64,000 bases of DNA from Mytilus edulis (lineage: Eukaryota > Mollusca > Bivalvia > Mytilida > Mytilidae). Position numbers and translations under genes: made by a program. Positions 1 to 11,820 of this stretch are shown here, in pieces. Location of the stretch: positions 85,997,592 through 86,061,591 of the forward strand of contig NC_092345.1 in NCBI RefSeq assembly GCF_963676685.1, given 5' to 3'. The notes beneath the pieces were generated by a model. The model searched no databases and was not told the origin of the DNA. It was given only the letters and a program-made list of their open reading frames with translations. Positions within the stretch are counted from its first letter, which is position 1. Each line of letters begins with the position of its first letter.

Positions 1-175
1 GAAAAAAACAACAGCAGAAGGTCACCAACAGGTCTTCAATGTAGCGAGAAATTCCCGCACCCGGAGGCGTCCTTCAGCTGGCCCCTAAACAATATATACT
101 AGTTCAGTGATAATGAACGCCATACTAATTTCCAAATTGTACACAAGAAACTAAAATTGTCTATTCGAAATAACA
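1..175. repeat. Dispersed bivalve repeat, fragment at window edge
   Basis: The fragment opens with a run reading gaaaaaaacaacagcagaag and continues with ggtcaccaacaggtcttcaa. The same opening recurs at 56,160-56,190, where the preceding bases (gtgccaaagagacaacaacc) are also present. It is therefore an interspersed family cut by the window start. I recognise the text as a common mussel repeat; no coding function is visible. Confidence 0.6.
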
Positions 176-305
176 TAAAAAATGTGGTGCACACTTTAAA
201 ATAATATGCTAGGGGAGTTATTTAGTGTGCACCAGATTTTTTATGTTATTTCTTCATAGACACAAAAAATATTACAGTCATGATTCCTTAAATCAATTAA
301 GGTAA
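165..305. repeat. Short hairpin-forming repeat, copy 1 (MITE-like)
   Basis: The motifs attcgaaataacat, gtggtgcacac, gtgcacca, ttatgttatttcttcata and attacagtcat recur in the same order at 44,310-44,440. Within each copy gtggtgcacac and gtgtgcaccac are near inverted repeats, so the unit can fold on itself. This fits a small non-autonomous DNA element; borders are approximate. Confidence 0.5.
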
Positions 306-767
306 AAAAAACATTGGTGGATAAAATCATAACAGAGTTTGCTGTTATTGTCAACAGTTTAAGAGAAAATACCAGTTGTCCATTTTTTTGGACACAGCTA
401 AAGTTATGTCACATTTTCTTCTTTCTCCAAAATCTGAATTAAGAATGCATAATTATCTGTTATTAACCATTTTAAAATCAAACTTGTGTGTAAAATTATC
501 TTTACTATATGGTTCCTCACAAACAGAATCTTGAGGTATATAGATATTATTTACATACCAAAATAATTTATGTAAAGCTATAAATAAACCAGAAAAAAAT
601 GCAATGTAGTAATTTCGTTTGGAAAATAATAAAGCAGGTCAGCTTAAAAATTCTGTTTTCTCAATTTGTTTAATAATATTTTATTCTACTGTTGAAGTGA
701 TAACTACAGAAATGTGATTTTACTGTGTTATTTATCATTATAACTAATATGTGTTTGACACTTTCAG

Positions 768-824
768 TTACACAGTTACTAAAGTACAGTATGCTGTCAA
801 TCCACCACTTGTTAAACAGTTCCA
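768..824 (+). CDS. PARP-BRCT gene, exon a (start of catalytic domain)
   Basis: The acceptor is gacactttcag and the donor ca|gtaagt. The exon enters with one base of a split codon and leaves in phase 2. It reads YTVTKVQYAVNPPLVKQF, typical of the first strand and helix of PARP catalytic domains. At 57 bp it is too short to stand out as an open frame. It is supported by perfect phase agreement with the next exon. Confidence 0.8.
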
Positions 825-3800
825 GTAAGTCAGTGTCATTCCACCTGAATACATTTAAATAAGATATGTATCTTTTAAACCGAAGGGCAGTGGTTCTCTC
901 TGGGACCTCCTGCTTTTTCCACCAATAAAAAATGACTTCCTCAAAATAGCCCAACAGTGTTTAAAAAAAACTCATCATAGATACCAGGACTAAATTTAGT
1001 ATATACGCCAGATGCGCTTTTCGTCTACAAAAGACTCATCAGAGACGCTCGAATCAAAAAGAGTAAAAAAGGCCAAATAAAGTACAAAGTTGAAGAGCAT
1101 TGAGGACCAAAATTCCTAAAAGTTTTGCCAAATACAGCTAAGGTAATCCATGCCTGAGGTAGAAAAGCCTTAGTATTTAAAATAATTCAAAAATTTGTAA
1201 ACAAAGTAGAGTTAAACACCAATCAATCAATCAATGTATCTTTTGGATTACTGCACATGACATTTAATGTAACAGTTGATCTTAACAAAGTTAAGGAGGA
1301 CTATTAGTGTAACCTCAAAACACATGCTTTCATGGACATTCACAAGCAATGCTCATGCAGTTATGATACTTTTAAGTCCAGGTGTCACTTGGAGACGGTC
1401 TGGTATTACATTTTATTTGTGAAGATCTCTTAAGGATCCAATATAATGTCTAATGGATGCAGGATTGTGAAGATCTCTTGAGGATCCAATAAAATGTCTA
1501 ATGGATGCAGGATTGTAAAGATCTCTTGAGGATCCAATAAAATGTCTAATGGATGCAGGACTTTCTGTATAATGATTGTTTGTCTTATCTTTCTATTTCA
1601 CTCTTCATTTGTCTTTTTTCTTGGTTTCATCTTTATACCAAATTAAGATCACTCTGATTTCAGTAAAGAAGATATGTCAAATTTTGCATGTGTCTAGTTT
1701 CTGATATTGATTTGACTTTATAGAACCATTGCTTTACATGGTGGAAGGATGCCTTTCTAGCAAAGATGGTCATAAATTATAGGTCACATAAAAATTTATT
1801 GTGTTGTGTTTTTTTCTGCAGTCTTTCATCATCATGGTAATGTGCTTCTACATTGATTGAATGTGATTTTTGTTAGATGTGTAGGCCACTTAGTGACTTA
1901 CTTTGGTATGCCTAGTTCAGTTTACTTCAAACTTATATTGTTATTTGGAATAATGAAAGGGAGCACCATTTCCTTTATAGCAAAAATCTGAATTGGATGT
2001 TCAGTATTATGAGACTTTAACTATGATATGTCAGGAAATATGCATCTATGCCTAAAAAGGATATCCCATTGCAATTTTTTCTGCAGGGTATTTCTACTGA
2101 CTTTTGATGGCTGAAATGGCTGTGCTTTTACCTGAAAATTTACTCTGAGTTTAGTAACAGACAAACCTGTGTATCTGAAAAAGTTTTAAAAACAAAGCAT
2201 GCCCTAGATGAATAAAATTCAAATGAAAAGTATGTTTAAGAAAATTAAAATCTGAATAAGATCGTCAATAGAATTTTTCCGGAGTTATTTTTGGGCTAAA
2301 TAACAATTTTTACCCATTTTACCTTTTTACGAGATAACTGTTTTTGACAAACTATGTCAAATTATTTGATCACTAAGATAATATTTTGGCCCACACAGTT
2401 TCCATTCAGTACAAATTTTCTTTCTTTTTTCCCCCAGTAATTTCTTAATTCACAATTACCAATATACATGTTCTTTGAAAGAAAAAATATATTTGGAAAC
2501 TCATTTTCCCTACAATTTCAGTGAATCAATGGATGATTTGAAGAAACAAAGAGGAGAAGAGTTATCTTTTCCAGTGCTGGCATTTCATGGAACTGAACAG
2601 AAAAATATCAAACCTATTGTTGAAAATAATTTTAAAGTACCAGGTAATATCTTTATTATAAGTTTGACACAATATTCTTATAAATTCATTAATTTCAAAC
2701 TATCTTGATGTTTAGATAAATCTCATGAATAGTTGTAAGCAAAGATTTGAAGGAAAAACCATAGAATTATAAACTCATAAGCCAGATTATAATTTCAAAG
2801 GAAAAAATGGTGATTTTGTCTGATTTTAAATATAGAATGGATCTCAGACCGTTACTTGTTTGGTTGGGCGACTAAGTATTACTTTACTTTTCAACTGAAA
2901 AACCATGTGCCTTTAGTTTTTAGCTAATTTTAGCTTGAAAACTGAAAGAAGGAAGAAAAAGAATATTTGTTCCAAATAATAGTCCAAAAGGGCATTTTTT
3001 GAACATTTGATATGACAATTGGCAATAATTCAAGATGAAAACAATGGGATAACAATAAAATCAAACACATGGATGAGATTCTGGTGACAATATTAAATAT
3101 AACATCATTCTCATTACTGCAAAACAAAAAACAACTCAATAATGGATGCAATGGGTACATTCTTGGAAACTGTTTCAGAACTTTAACAGAAATTAATATT
3201 TTAACAAAAAAATCTAAAATCAATTATCGCTACTACCCTCCTACATAGGTTATTACAATTCAAGTAAAAATACACAGTAGATGTTGTATTTTTTGTCTTG
3301 CTTAAATGCTTCATTATTTAAGAAAGTAGTTAAAAATGTGACATTATCAGTTATTTTTAAAATGTCTGTCAATTGTTTTTTTTTTTCAAGAAAAATTTTG
3401 TTTTACCTTATATCAGTTTACTAGAATCATCTCTGTCTTCTTCTGACTGAGTTTGGGAAATGTTTTTTGTAGGTGAAAAAGGATTTACACATCGTACAGA
3501 TACTGGCTGGTATGGTAAAGGTGTTTACTTCAGTGAATACCCCTCATACTCCATGGGATATATATCAGGAGCTAGTCAGCTCCTTCTTTGTCAAGTTCTG
3601 CCAGGGAAAGTGTTCCATTGTACAAATCTGATCCATGGAGCAGAAATGAAAAAAGGATATGACTCCCATATGTCACCAGATAAGAAAGAATTGGTTGTTT
3701 TCAACTGCCATCATATCATCCCAGCTTACATTGTGCATTACAAGGATTCAAAAGGAGACTTTAAGTATAAAGTGAGTTAATAAGTATTTTCTAGATAAAA

Positions 3801-6800
3801 AAATCTTCAATTATTAGATGTTTCTTATGTTTATTGTAATAATTGCTCACTGTGGTAGAAGCAATGAAGAAAAAACACTACTGTAGAGCTCTGTAAGTCA
3901 GTCTTTCAGTTCAGTAAAAAGTATTTATTGTAACAGTGGAGACATGATTAATATGAAATATAGTTTATCAAAAAAATATAAATGTAAGTATTATTATTTA
4001 AACAAATAAGAAAACCAATATTCTAATAGGTGTTTGCCCACAATCTTAAAGTGCAGGCTACATTTATAATAACATTCACTTTGTCCCTCTGTCTGTTCAT
4101 GCTCAAAATATAGGTTTTTTTACCCTTTACTCAGGTATATAACTTTATATTTGGTCATCAACTTGACAGTGATGAGTTGTATTCAGACACCTACTTTCTG
4201 TTTGCACTTTTCAATATTTTGCCATATTGACTTCCTACTTTGTCTTCAGTTTAGCAGTGATGACTTAATTGTACATGGAAGTGCTTTTTAGATCTGTCAG
4301 ACACCTACTTCCTCTTTTCTGATACTTTAGATACCAAATAAAGGTATGTTACTTAGCAAGATAATATGTACATGCACATTTTTTGTCTCGCCTTGACGGA
4401 GTCAAAAAGCGAGACATAGGTATGCTGTTTCCGGCGGCAATGGCAGCGACGGCGTCAACAATGTATTAGTTTGTGATTAGGTCTAGTTTATGGTGAACAG
4501 CATGTGGTAGGTCAATCATATTTGGTATGCAGTTGTATAAGCATTGGCACATCTCATTTCCATGAAGATTATTTGGCCCTGCCCCCTCAGTCATGGTCTA
4601 TTGACTTCGAAACTTTTGCTTATTTTATATGTATTAGTTTGTGATTAGGTCAGTTTATGGGAAACCACAAGTGGTAGGTCAATGATGTTTGGTATGCAAT
4701 TGTATAATCATTGGCACACCAGTATCTCATTACCATGGATATAATTTAGCTCTGCCCCCTTAGTCATGGTCTATTGACTTTGAAAATTTTTCTAAGTTAT
4801 CATGTATTAGTTTGTGATTAGGTCAGTTCAAGGGGAACCATTAGTGGTAGGCCAATGTTAATTGGTATTCAGTTGTATAAGCTTTGGCACATGTCATTTC
4901 CATGGAGAATATTTGGCCTTGCCCCTCGGTCACAGTCTAATGACTTTAAAACTTATCTTAGTATACATGTATTAGTTTGGGATTAGATCAGTTTAAGATG
5001 AACTGCTTATGTTAAGTCAATGATATTTTGTATGCAAATTTATTGGCATTTGCAAGTATTGTTTCCATGGAGATTATATAGCTTCACCCCCTCTTCATGG
5101 TTCATTGACGTTGAAACTTTTACATAGTTACAAGTTAATGTTTGTATTTAGATTTGGGAATGACTTATAATAAGTCAATGGTATTTGGTATGCAGTTGTA
5201 TTAGCATTGGCACATTTCATTTATATGGAGATTGTTTATCCATATAACTCAGTCATGGTTCATTGACTTTGAATATTTGCATAACTTGTGTAAGATGTTA
5301 TAGTATTGCTATTTGGATTTCAACATTTGCATATAAATCAAAATTACAAAAAGGCAAGACACATCTCTGTGATAACAGTTTATGTTAATATTTAAGATTA
5401 TTTTAGGCACCAACAGGTAAAGGAACAAGTAAAGGAGGGACATCATCTAACAAAGCTTCTAGTGATGATAACCAGCCACCAGATGATATCTGTGATGAAA
5501 CAAAGCTTGCTGAAAAAGGATTTCTTGCATTGTCTGCTAAGACTACAAAGTAAGGATACAATTGGATTGTACATATTTCCTTGCCTTATTATAAGGATAG
5601 AACAATTATAAAATTAAGTAAACAGGGAAGACAATTTTAGATTGCTCCCAAAAGTGTTACTGTGTTAGCATCAAAATTTCATTCTCAGTTGAAGAACATC
5701 CATAAAATCATGATTTGTTTTTATACAATCGCAAAATATTTTTGGGATCATATAATGGTATGATGTTTAGTTATTGTTTACCTGTTGGACAATAGATAAT
5801 TAGAGAGTAAGTAATCTACAGTAATGAAATTAAGATGGTGATATGGCTAAATGAGGTTAATGGCAGCTATCAAAACTAGGTCACTTAATGACATATTTAG
5901 ATTTTACAAACTTGTATATAGATGAGCATGTTTGTTGATATTGCTAAATTTGCATCAAATTAAGGTCATAACAACCAACATTTAATTCTATGTCATATTT
6001 CTTTTAATGCCTGATTTAAATTTAAATGTCATTTTAGAAAACACTATATACTTCAATATCTTTGATTATACCTGTATTCTATTTTTTTTTCTCTGAAATT
6101 AGTATGCTGTTTAAGAGTAAATTGGTTGTCCATACCAGTATATATAGGTATTTTGAAATTATCAAAATAAAGCAAAATATCAGAGTTGGTCAGCAATGTA
6201 ATGAATAAGTTATTTTATTTACAGAGTATTTAAAGGTCAACAGATCACATTTTCAGGCATCTTTCAACATACACAAGCAGAAATGTATCAATTAGTTGAG
6301 AAACATGGTGCCAAGAAAGGTAAATTGTAATGTCACATTGACATTGTAATCACATCTTTCTTAGAGGCTGTTTTCATTAAAAAGTACAAAGTCTGAAAAA
6401 CTAGTAGTGGCATACTTTGCAACTTCTTGTTACAGTAACTCAAGTGAAAGATAACTTCTCTTTCATAAAACTAGTGGGCTAAAACTTATTTCAAGGTAGT
6501 TTGAATTTGTTTCTTCAGACTGATCAAATGGTGAACAATTTAGGCAGTTCCTTAAGATTATAATTATAAATGGAGTGTGTGGTATGAAGATATTTTTACC
6601 ATCAAATATCAATGGTATCATGAGAGATTGGAAAATTCTAGTTTAAAAAGTTAATTATCATATAAATTAAATATACCTGGGATATGAAAGCTATACCATA
6701 ATTTATTTTTAACTGAAAAGTGATATAGATGCTTTGTTTGTTGATTTGTATGTATCAGAGGCTGATTTAGGGAGTTGCCCTGGTCGTGTCCAACCCCCTG

Positions 6801-9108
6801 TTGGAGCTTTATTTATGCTTAATCCAGACTTTTTACCATTTCAGCGACAAATTTTGTCTATTTTGGGGGTCTCTGGTCCTCCCTTTTTTAAAATCCTTGA
6901 TCCACATTAGTGTATATTTTGGTATTTTTGGTAAACTGTACTATATTTATGTCATTACAATTATGTTTTTTTTTTTATCTATTTTTAGGTACTGCTGCTT
7001 CATTTAGTTTTTTGATAGCAAGTCTAGATGAATACTCTAATGGTTCAAGTAAATGTGCACAAGCAAATAAGAAAAATGTAGGTCATTTTAATCTATTCTG
7101 TAGGTATTTGGTTATAAATTTAATTACATAAGAATGAAATAAAGTTTTTCAATGGTATACATAATACTTACAAAAAGCAAGCACTTAATGAAAGCAGGCT
7201 TAAAATATTTCAGATTTTTTTAAATTAAGAAGTAATAGATATTTTACATAATGCTTTTGTCTTATGTATTATTCTGTCAGGTTTTATGATCTTATTGCTT
7301 CTTGTGTTCCACTTGGATCTTCATATTTTTTTGCTGATATAATTTTTGTTCATTTTGAGTTTTATACTAGCTACTTTATTGATTAAACGAATAGAATGGT
7401 CAATTCATTTTGGGCAGAAAACCAATATTCTAACGGTTGTATAGCAGCAATGTAAGAGTACAGGCAACATTACAATCACTTTGTCAATCTATCTGTTCAT
7501 GTAAGAGGTTTTTTTCATGCTTTTCTCAGGTACTGCAGAACAGAATAACTTTATATTTGGTCATCAGATTGACAATGATAAGTTGTGTTCAGATATTTCA
7601 GACACCTACTTCTTGTTTGCAGTACACTGCATTTTTCACCATAAATCAAAATTTAAGTATTGACTAAAAATGTCTAGTTTACACATAATTTTAGGTTAAA
7701 TTAAGTATGAACAACATCTTTCCTTCATAAGATACTACATAAGATTCTTGACCCATATCAGCATATTTGTATAAAATTATCTTTCTGAGTAAGGTTATTT
7801 ATTAAGTACAAAATCTCAGATCAAGATTAAATTGACAGTTTTAAAGTTTGAAGGCCTAAAGATGTTTATAAGACAAAATTGAAAAAATATTGGAATATTT
7901 ATAACTGACTGACAATTCAACTGAAGGATATAATCTAAAGAACTATTTAGAGAATTACATTAAGCTCTCTTTTTATCAAAAATTGCAGTCAAACTTTCAA
8001 TTAGATGTTTGCAAAATATGTAAGAGTTTACATTTGATATAGAAGACAAAAGTAGCTTTCCAATGCACAAAGATTGACGTTCTTTCTAGCTTAATTCAAA
8101 ATTGAGATTCGACAGTCATTATCAGAATGTATCTTAGTATCATATGATGAATGCATAGAAAATAAGTCTTTTTCAGCTCAGCTGGCCATTTTAGGTGAAA
8201 TTGTGAATGCTGTACATCGTATAATGCAAGCTATACCAAAAACTTTCTAACACACAGTATTTTTGCATCAACTTGATAGGCATAGTATTTAGAATTGAAA
8301 AATTTCTTCTGATCTTCCATCTCCAATTTATAGATTTATTTAGCCAAAGCCTGTATTTAGAAGAAAGTAAAATAACAAAAATTATAGACCCCAAGGAAAA
8401 TTAGAAACAGGAAGTCTTTTATCAAATGGCAAATTCAAAGCTCAAATACATCAAAGAAATGGGAAAAAACTGTCATTTCCCTAAATTGGTACAGGCATTT
8501 CCAAAGTAGAAAATGGTGGATTAAACTTGGTTTTATAGCTAGCTAAACCTCTCACTTATAGTCATGGTCACACAGAATTTCATTATATGTGTGCAAACCA
8601 AACAAGACATATGAAGTAAAAATTTCAAAATTTGGGTAACAGCAGTCAACAGTGTGTTATAATTTTTAAATTCCTATAAAAACAGAAACTAATAGAATAA
8701 AGAATAACAAAATGGCATATCAACACTCTAAAGATAAGTAGTTCCCATAAGCAAAAATGAAAGACAATAATACAAAAATGACCATAGCACAAAAACACTA
8801 TGGCTGGATGTATAAATGATGAGCCATGCCAAAAGTATATTACCCAAAATGGACTAAACAATAAAGGTTAAAAATATAAATACACAAAAAAATAACTCTT
8901 TTACAATAAATTAAGATGATTAACAAGATCAAACAAAACCTATAATCTATATTCATGATATTTAGTAGAAGAATTTGGAGGTCTTTTATTTATTTTTATT
9001 TTTTATTTATTTAAGGTGCCAATTTTAGGAGAGATGTTTGTTTATGACTGTATACTTAAGAAGAAAATGTTAGATCAAGATGATTACAATATGGACATCT
9101 TATGTTAA
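768..9108 (+). CDS. PARP-family ADP-ribosyltransferase with C-terminal BRCT domain (5' partial)
   Basis: Predicted to transfer ADP-ribose from NAD+ onto proteins, probably in the nucleus. Seven exons join in phase: 768-824, 2438-2643, 3473-3771, 5407-5549, 6225-6319, 6989-7077 and 9016-9108, giving about 326 residues to a TAA stop. The catalytic core runs from NPPLVKQF to IPAYIVHY. Its H is in FHGTEQKNI, its Y in GWYGKGVYFSE and its E in KKELVVF, matching the H-Y-E triad of family members able to make poly(ADP-ribose). A Gly/Ser/Lys/Asp-rich linker (APTGKGTSKGGTSS) leads to a BRCT domain opening VFKGQQITFSGIF and ending FVYDCILKKKMLDQDDY. BRCT domains usually bind phosphoproteins at DNA damage. 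The N-terminal exons lie before the window, so WGR, PADR or zinc-finger domains cannot be judged. Introns hold repeats. An AATAAA lies near 9,752. Family assignment is strong; polymerase activity is inferred. Confidence 0.9.
970..1225 (+). repeat. Dispersed repeat family A, copy in PARP intron
   Basis: It carries the family hallmarks aactcatcatagataccagg, tcgtctacaaaagactcat, gttgaagagcattgagg and gccaaatacagctaagg. Other copies lie at 15,222, 15,864, 28,288, 57,852 and, reversed, near 53,900 and 60,300. It is a very common mussel repeat with no coding potential. Confidence 0.75.
1418..1563. repeat. 48-bp tandem repeat, three units
   Basis: Three units of 48 bp, each containing gaagatctcttgaggatcc or a one-base variant followed by aatgtctaatggatgcagga. 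The first unit has ttaaggatcc and a later unit has gtaaagatc, so the units differ by only a few bases. It lies inside a PARP-gene intron. Confidence 0.9.
2438..2643 (+). CDS. PARP-BRCT gene, exon b (catalytic His)
   Basis: The acceptor is ttttttcccccag and the donor cag|gtaata; the exon ends in phase 1. It encodes the stretch through SFPVLAFHGTEQKNI, carrying the NAD-binding His of the H-Y-E triad, and ends in FKVPG. An open frame beginning at a TTG at 2475 is only the interior of this exon, not a start. Confidence 0.88.
3473..3771 (+). CDS. PARP-BRCT gene, exon c (catalytic Tyr and Glu)
   Basis: The acceptor is ttttttgtag and the donor aaa|gtgagt; the exon ends in phase 0. It carries GWYGKGVYF (catalytic Tyr), SQLLLCQVLPGKVF, YDSHMSPDKKELVVF (catalytic Glu) and the closing strand HIIPAYIVHY. 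This is the most conserved PARP segment in the window. Confidence 0.92.
4020..4330. repeat. Intronic repeat shared with 7,425-7,640 and 9,120-9,290
   Basis: The motifs accaatattctaa, ttatatttggtcatca, gatgagttgtattcagacac and acacctact occur in the same order at 7,425-7,640, with a more diverged copy at 9,120-9,290. All three lie in or just after the PARP gene. It is non-coding. Confidence 0.6.
4384..5370 (+). repeat. Repeat C: pearl-like element with about 167-bp tandem units
   Basis: It opens with a hairpin in which gtctcgc and ttgac pair with gtcaa and gcgagac. The units then begin gtattagtttgtgattaggt at about 4463, 4629, 4803 and 4968, with a decayed fifth after 5130. Each unit contains gcattggcacatctcattt-like and catggtctattgactt-like blocks. 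The element ends near ggcaagacacatctctgtga. A reversed copy occupies 28,018-29,790. A hairpin end with a tandem core resembles non-autonomous Helitron-related 'pearl' elements of bivalves. Confidence 0.7.
5407..5549 (+). CDS. PARP-BRCT gene, exon d (linker)
   Basis: The acceptor is tattttag and the donor aaa|gtaagg; the exon runs from phase 0 to phase 2. It encodes a low-complexity linker rich in Gly, Ser, Lys and Asp, then DETKLAEKGFLALSAKTTK, which leads into the BRCT domain. Confidence 0.8.
6225..6319 (+). CDS. PARP-BRCT gene, exon e (BRCT first half)
   Basis: The acceptor is tttatttacag and the donor aag|gtaaat. The exon reads VFKGQQITFSGIF then QAEMYQLVEKHGAKK, the first strand and helix of a BRCT fold followed by the Gly-containing turn. 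Choosing the first of two nearby AG acceptors keeps the frame. Confidence 0.85.
6755..6905. repeat. Degenerate 'gctgatttagg' repeat
   Basis: The stretch agaggctgatttaggg, then caaccccctgttgg, resembles a decayed member of the GGCGGATTTAGG family found intact at 46,172 and 50,599. Open frames here are not genes. Confidence 0.35.
6989..7077 (+). CDS. PARP-BRCT gene, exon f (BRCT middle)
   Basis: The acceptor is tttttatctatttttag and the donor aat|gtaggt; the exon runs from phase 1 to phase 0. It encodes SFSFLIASLDEYSNGSSKCA, the core BRCT strand (THLIA-like position) and the following loop. Confidence 0.82.
9016..9108 (+). CDS. PARP-BRCT gene, terminal coding exon
   Basis: The acceptor is ttatttatttaag and the frame is 0. 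It reads VPILGEMFVYDCILKKKM and continues to NMDILC and TAA. This matches the end of a BRCT domain, where a Trp-x3-Cys motif is usual; here Phe-Val-Tyr-Asp-Cys stands in its place, so the signature Trp appears replaced. Confidence 0.85.
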   Translation: MPILGEMFVYDCILKKKMLDQDDYNMDILC

Positions 9109-11820
9109 AGTGTATTAGTTTAAGTTTAACCTTTTAATTTATTATTTACCCCTATTCAAGGAGTAAGATAGTACTGAACATATTAGCCTCAAATTTGGTG
9201 AGAAGCTTGACATTGATGAGTTGTATTGTGTTTGAACTTTTCTGATCATTCAGACACCTACTTCCTCTGTTAAAACTATGAATTGCAACACATTGTGTTT
9301 TTAGGATTATGATCACAAAATGAGCGGTTACTGTAATGGAAGCCGAGTTAAAATATTTTTAATTGATGTCCTGATACCAGTTTTAGAGGAATCAATAACT
9401 TAATAAGTTGCTGGGCAAGATAACCATAATGATATTTTATCACTCAGCAGTTTGAAATATCTTATTATTTTAGTTTTAGGAGAGCTGGTGAAAACTTTTA
9501 ATTTTTATGCCCCCCTTGGCTTAAAGTTGGCATGAAGTGTTACCCATTGACTGTCAGTCCATCCGTTTTGTTTGCCTCAGCAAATGTTAAGAAACTTATA
9601 CACAATGCTTACCGGTGTTACTACAAAACATAGATCACGTTGAATTTGGGAAGTTTCATGGTTTTTGAGTTATGTCCCTTTTATAAATTTATATGCAAGT
9701 GAGGCATTGTTTGTATCCTATGAACACATTGTCTATTTATTTTTGTTTTTAAATAAAGTAAAATGTTTCTAAGATAACACATCATTTTGACTGATTCAAA
9801 GTGGTGGGGAAAATGATAAAGAAAATTATCAGTAAAAATCTCTGACGCGAGTTAGTTATTAGAATTTATGGAACTAACATTACATTTGATTGATTTAGCC
9901 TTATTACTACAGTTTTATCAAAGTAATTATTTGTAGTGTTTTTGTTAAAGGCAATTTTGCTCTGTAGGAAAACAATTTTCAGTAAGAAGTTTATGGAGCT
10001 TAGCTTGAAATGTTTATCATGGGATAAATATGTAGTGAGAAACTGATTTCAAATATATAAATTATAGAATGTCAACTCACATATGTCTTGTCCAATTTCC
10101 AGGTCTCAACAATGAAATTCTTTAAGGCAGCTATTAGAATAACATGACTGAAAATTTCATTTTCAAAGTAAGGAAGAATTTTTTTGAAGATATCTCATTT
10201 CATTTTCATTTCTTGCATAACGAATTATGTTGACATTGGTAAACAATAGAATTGTGGGGTCCTAATAATTAGCATATTTCAGCTAGACTTCATTTCCTGT
10301 TTTCACGGCACAATAATTTGACTTTCACGTGTCACGCTTACAAAAATCGGTAATCCTGCGTCACGCTTAGACCCCAATGAGACCCACTACTACCAGATTC
10401 TTGTTTAATGTTCAGTGTTACAGTAGAATGCGGGGCAGTGTAAATTTTATTACTGAGGTTCAATTGTATGGAATTTTAGAGCCAATATGAACCCTTTGTG
10501 AATCTACTTCTGGAAATATTATAGTACCATATACATGTATAGTTCATTCTACATCTCTGTATTATAATATTACAGGAAACTTTTTTTTGTTGCAAAGACA
10601 ATTTTGATTGTATATATATGTATTGGAGCAAAGAAATTACTCTCAAAATGTAAATTGATTGGCAGGTTAAAAATTACAGGGTTAATTCTCGTTTGTTTGT
10701 TTAGAACCAGTTTAAACTTTCTCCATGTTTAATGTATTGTTGTTTAGGAATATAAAGGAGAAACTATTTATCCATCCATAAAGTCCGTTAACAAACAACT
10801 GACTTTATTTTGATATACCTAATACTTGTATGAAACAAAAACTGCCCTCATAAATAAAGTATAAAAATGCATAATTTTATGAATAATACAGGTAAATAGT
10901 GGAATACGTGTTTCTATCTGTTAATTATTTTATATTGTTAAGTTTTTGAAGATACCTTTTCTAAACCATATTTTTGGGAAAGAGGTTATTTGTATATATA
11001 TAATTGTTTAGGTTAGAAACATTTGAATAAATAGTAATGATTTTGGACATATATACAGATATATAAATTTTTATTCCTTTAATTCATATTTTATATCATG
11101 ATGTAAATTTTAAAAACTTTATAGATAATGATTTGAATTTGTTGATATATGTCATCATTGATTTTTGTGTGTTGATTATTTTATTATTTTATTATCATGG
11201 TTATATCTGTTGCTATTTCATTATTATATTATCATTATAATTTTAATAATTTATATTTATATTTTCAAAAAATATTTCATTTTGGTCATATACATTAAGA
11301 ATGATAGTTAGAATATATATTTACGTTTTTGATATTAAAAATTTAAGTGGCTTGTACCAATCTAGGATTATGTTTACCAGGTTTTATTCTTTGTTTGAAA
11401 ATGGGATAGATATTTATAATTGTAAGGTATAAACATGATAAACTTCTTAATTTAAGGAGATATTTACCCCCAGCAGGCTTTCTTTAACTGAAGACTATCT
11501 TATGGATACTGTTACCTGGTAGTTACTCATTTTAATTACAGTGAAATCAAATGTCACATTGTTTGTCTTGTCTCATACAGATGGTAAAGAACAAGGCATG
11601 AATGATATAGTTATCAGAAGTTGCAATCATCCATATTCAAATAAGTTCCTGTGATAGGTCATTGTTATTCAGTGAATGGTTTCAGTCAACATGCATACAA
11701 TTTATGAAGTTATGCCCTTCCGGTCATGGTACAAAGGCGTGAAAACTTGCACATTAAGTTTCCTGGTTTGGTAATACTTCAGTTTCATTATGTATATCTG
11801 TTATATTCATTTGATAAAAT
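9109..11820. other. Non-coding interval after the PARP-BRCT gene
   Basis: It probably holds the 3' UTR of the PARP-BRCT gene, with an AATAAA near 9,752. A dispersed repeat at about 9,505-9,720 has ttatgcccccc and gttatgtccctttta. The rest is very AT-rich. A single coding-like stretch follows a strong acceptor at 11,580: it opens GKEQGMNDIVIRSC and runs to a TGA. I cannot attach it to a gene. Confidence 0.4.

Noticed and set aside
670-954. 94-codon minus-strand open frame
   Set aside because: It lies antisense across PARP exon a (768-824), whose plus-strand splice sites and family motif explain the conserved look.
2930-3223. 97-codon minus-strand frame, hydrophobic
   Set aside because: It lies in a PARP intron; the composition is that expected from AT-rich DNA and no motif or splice site supports it.
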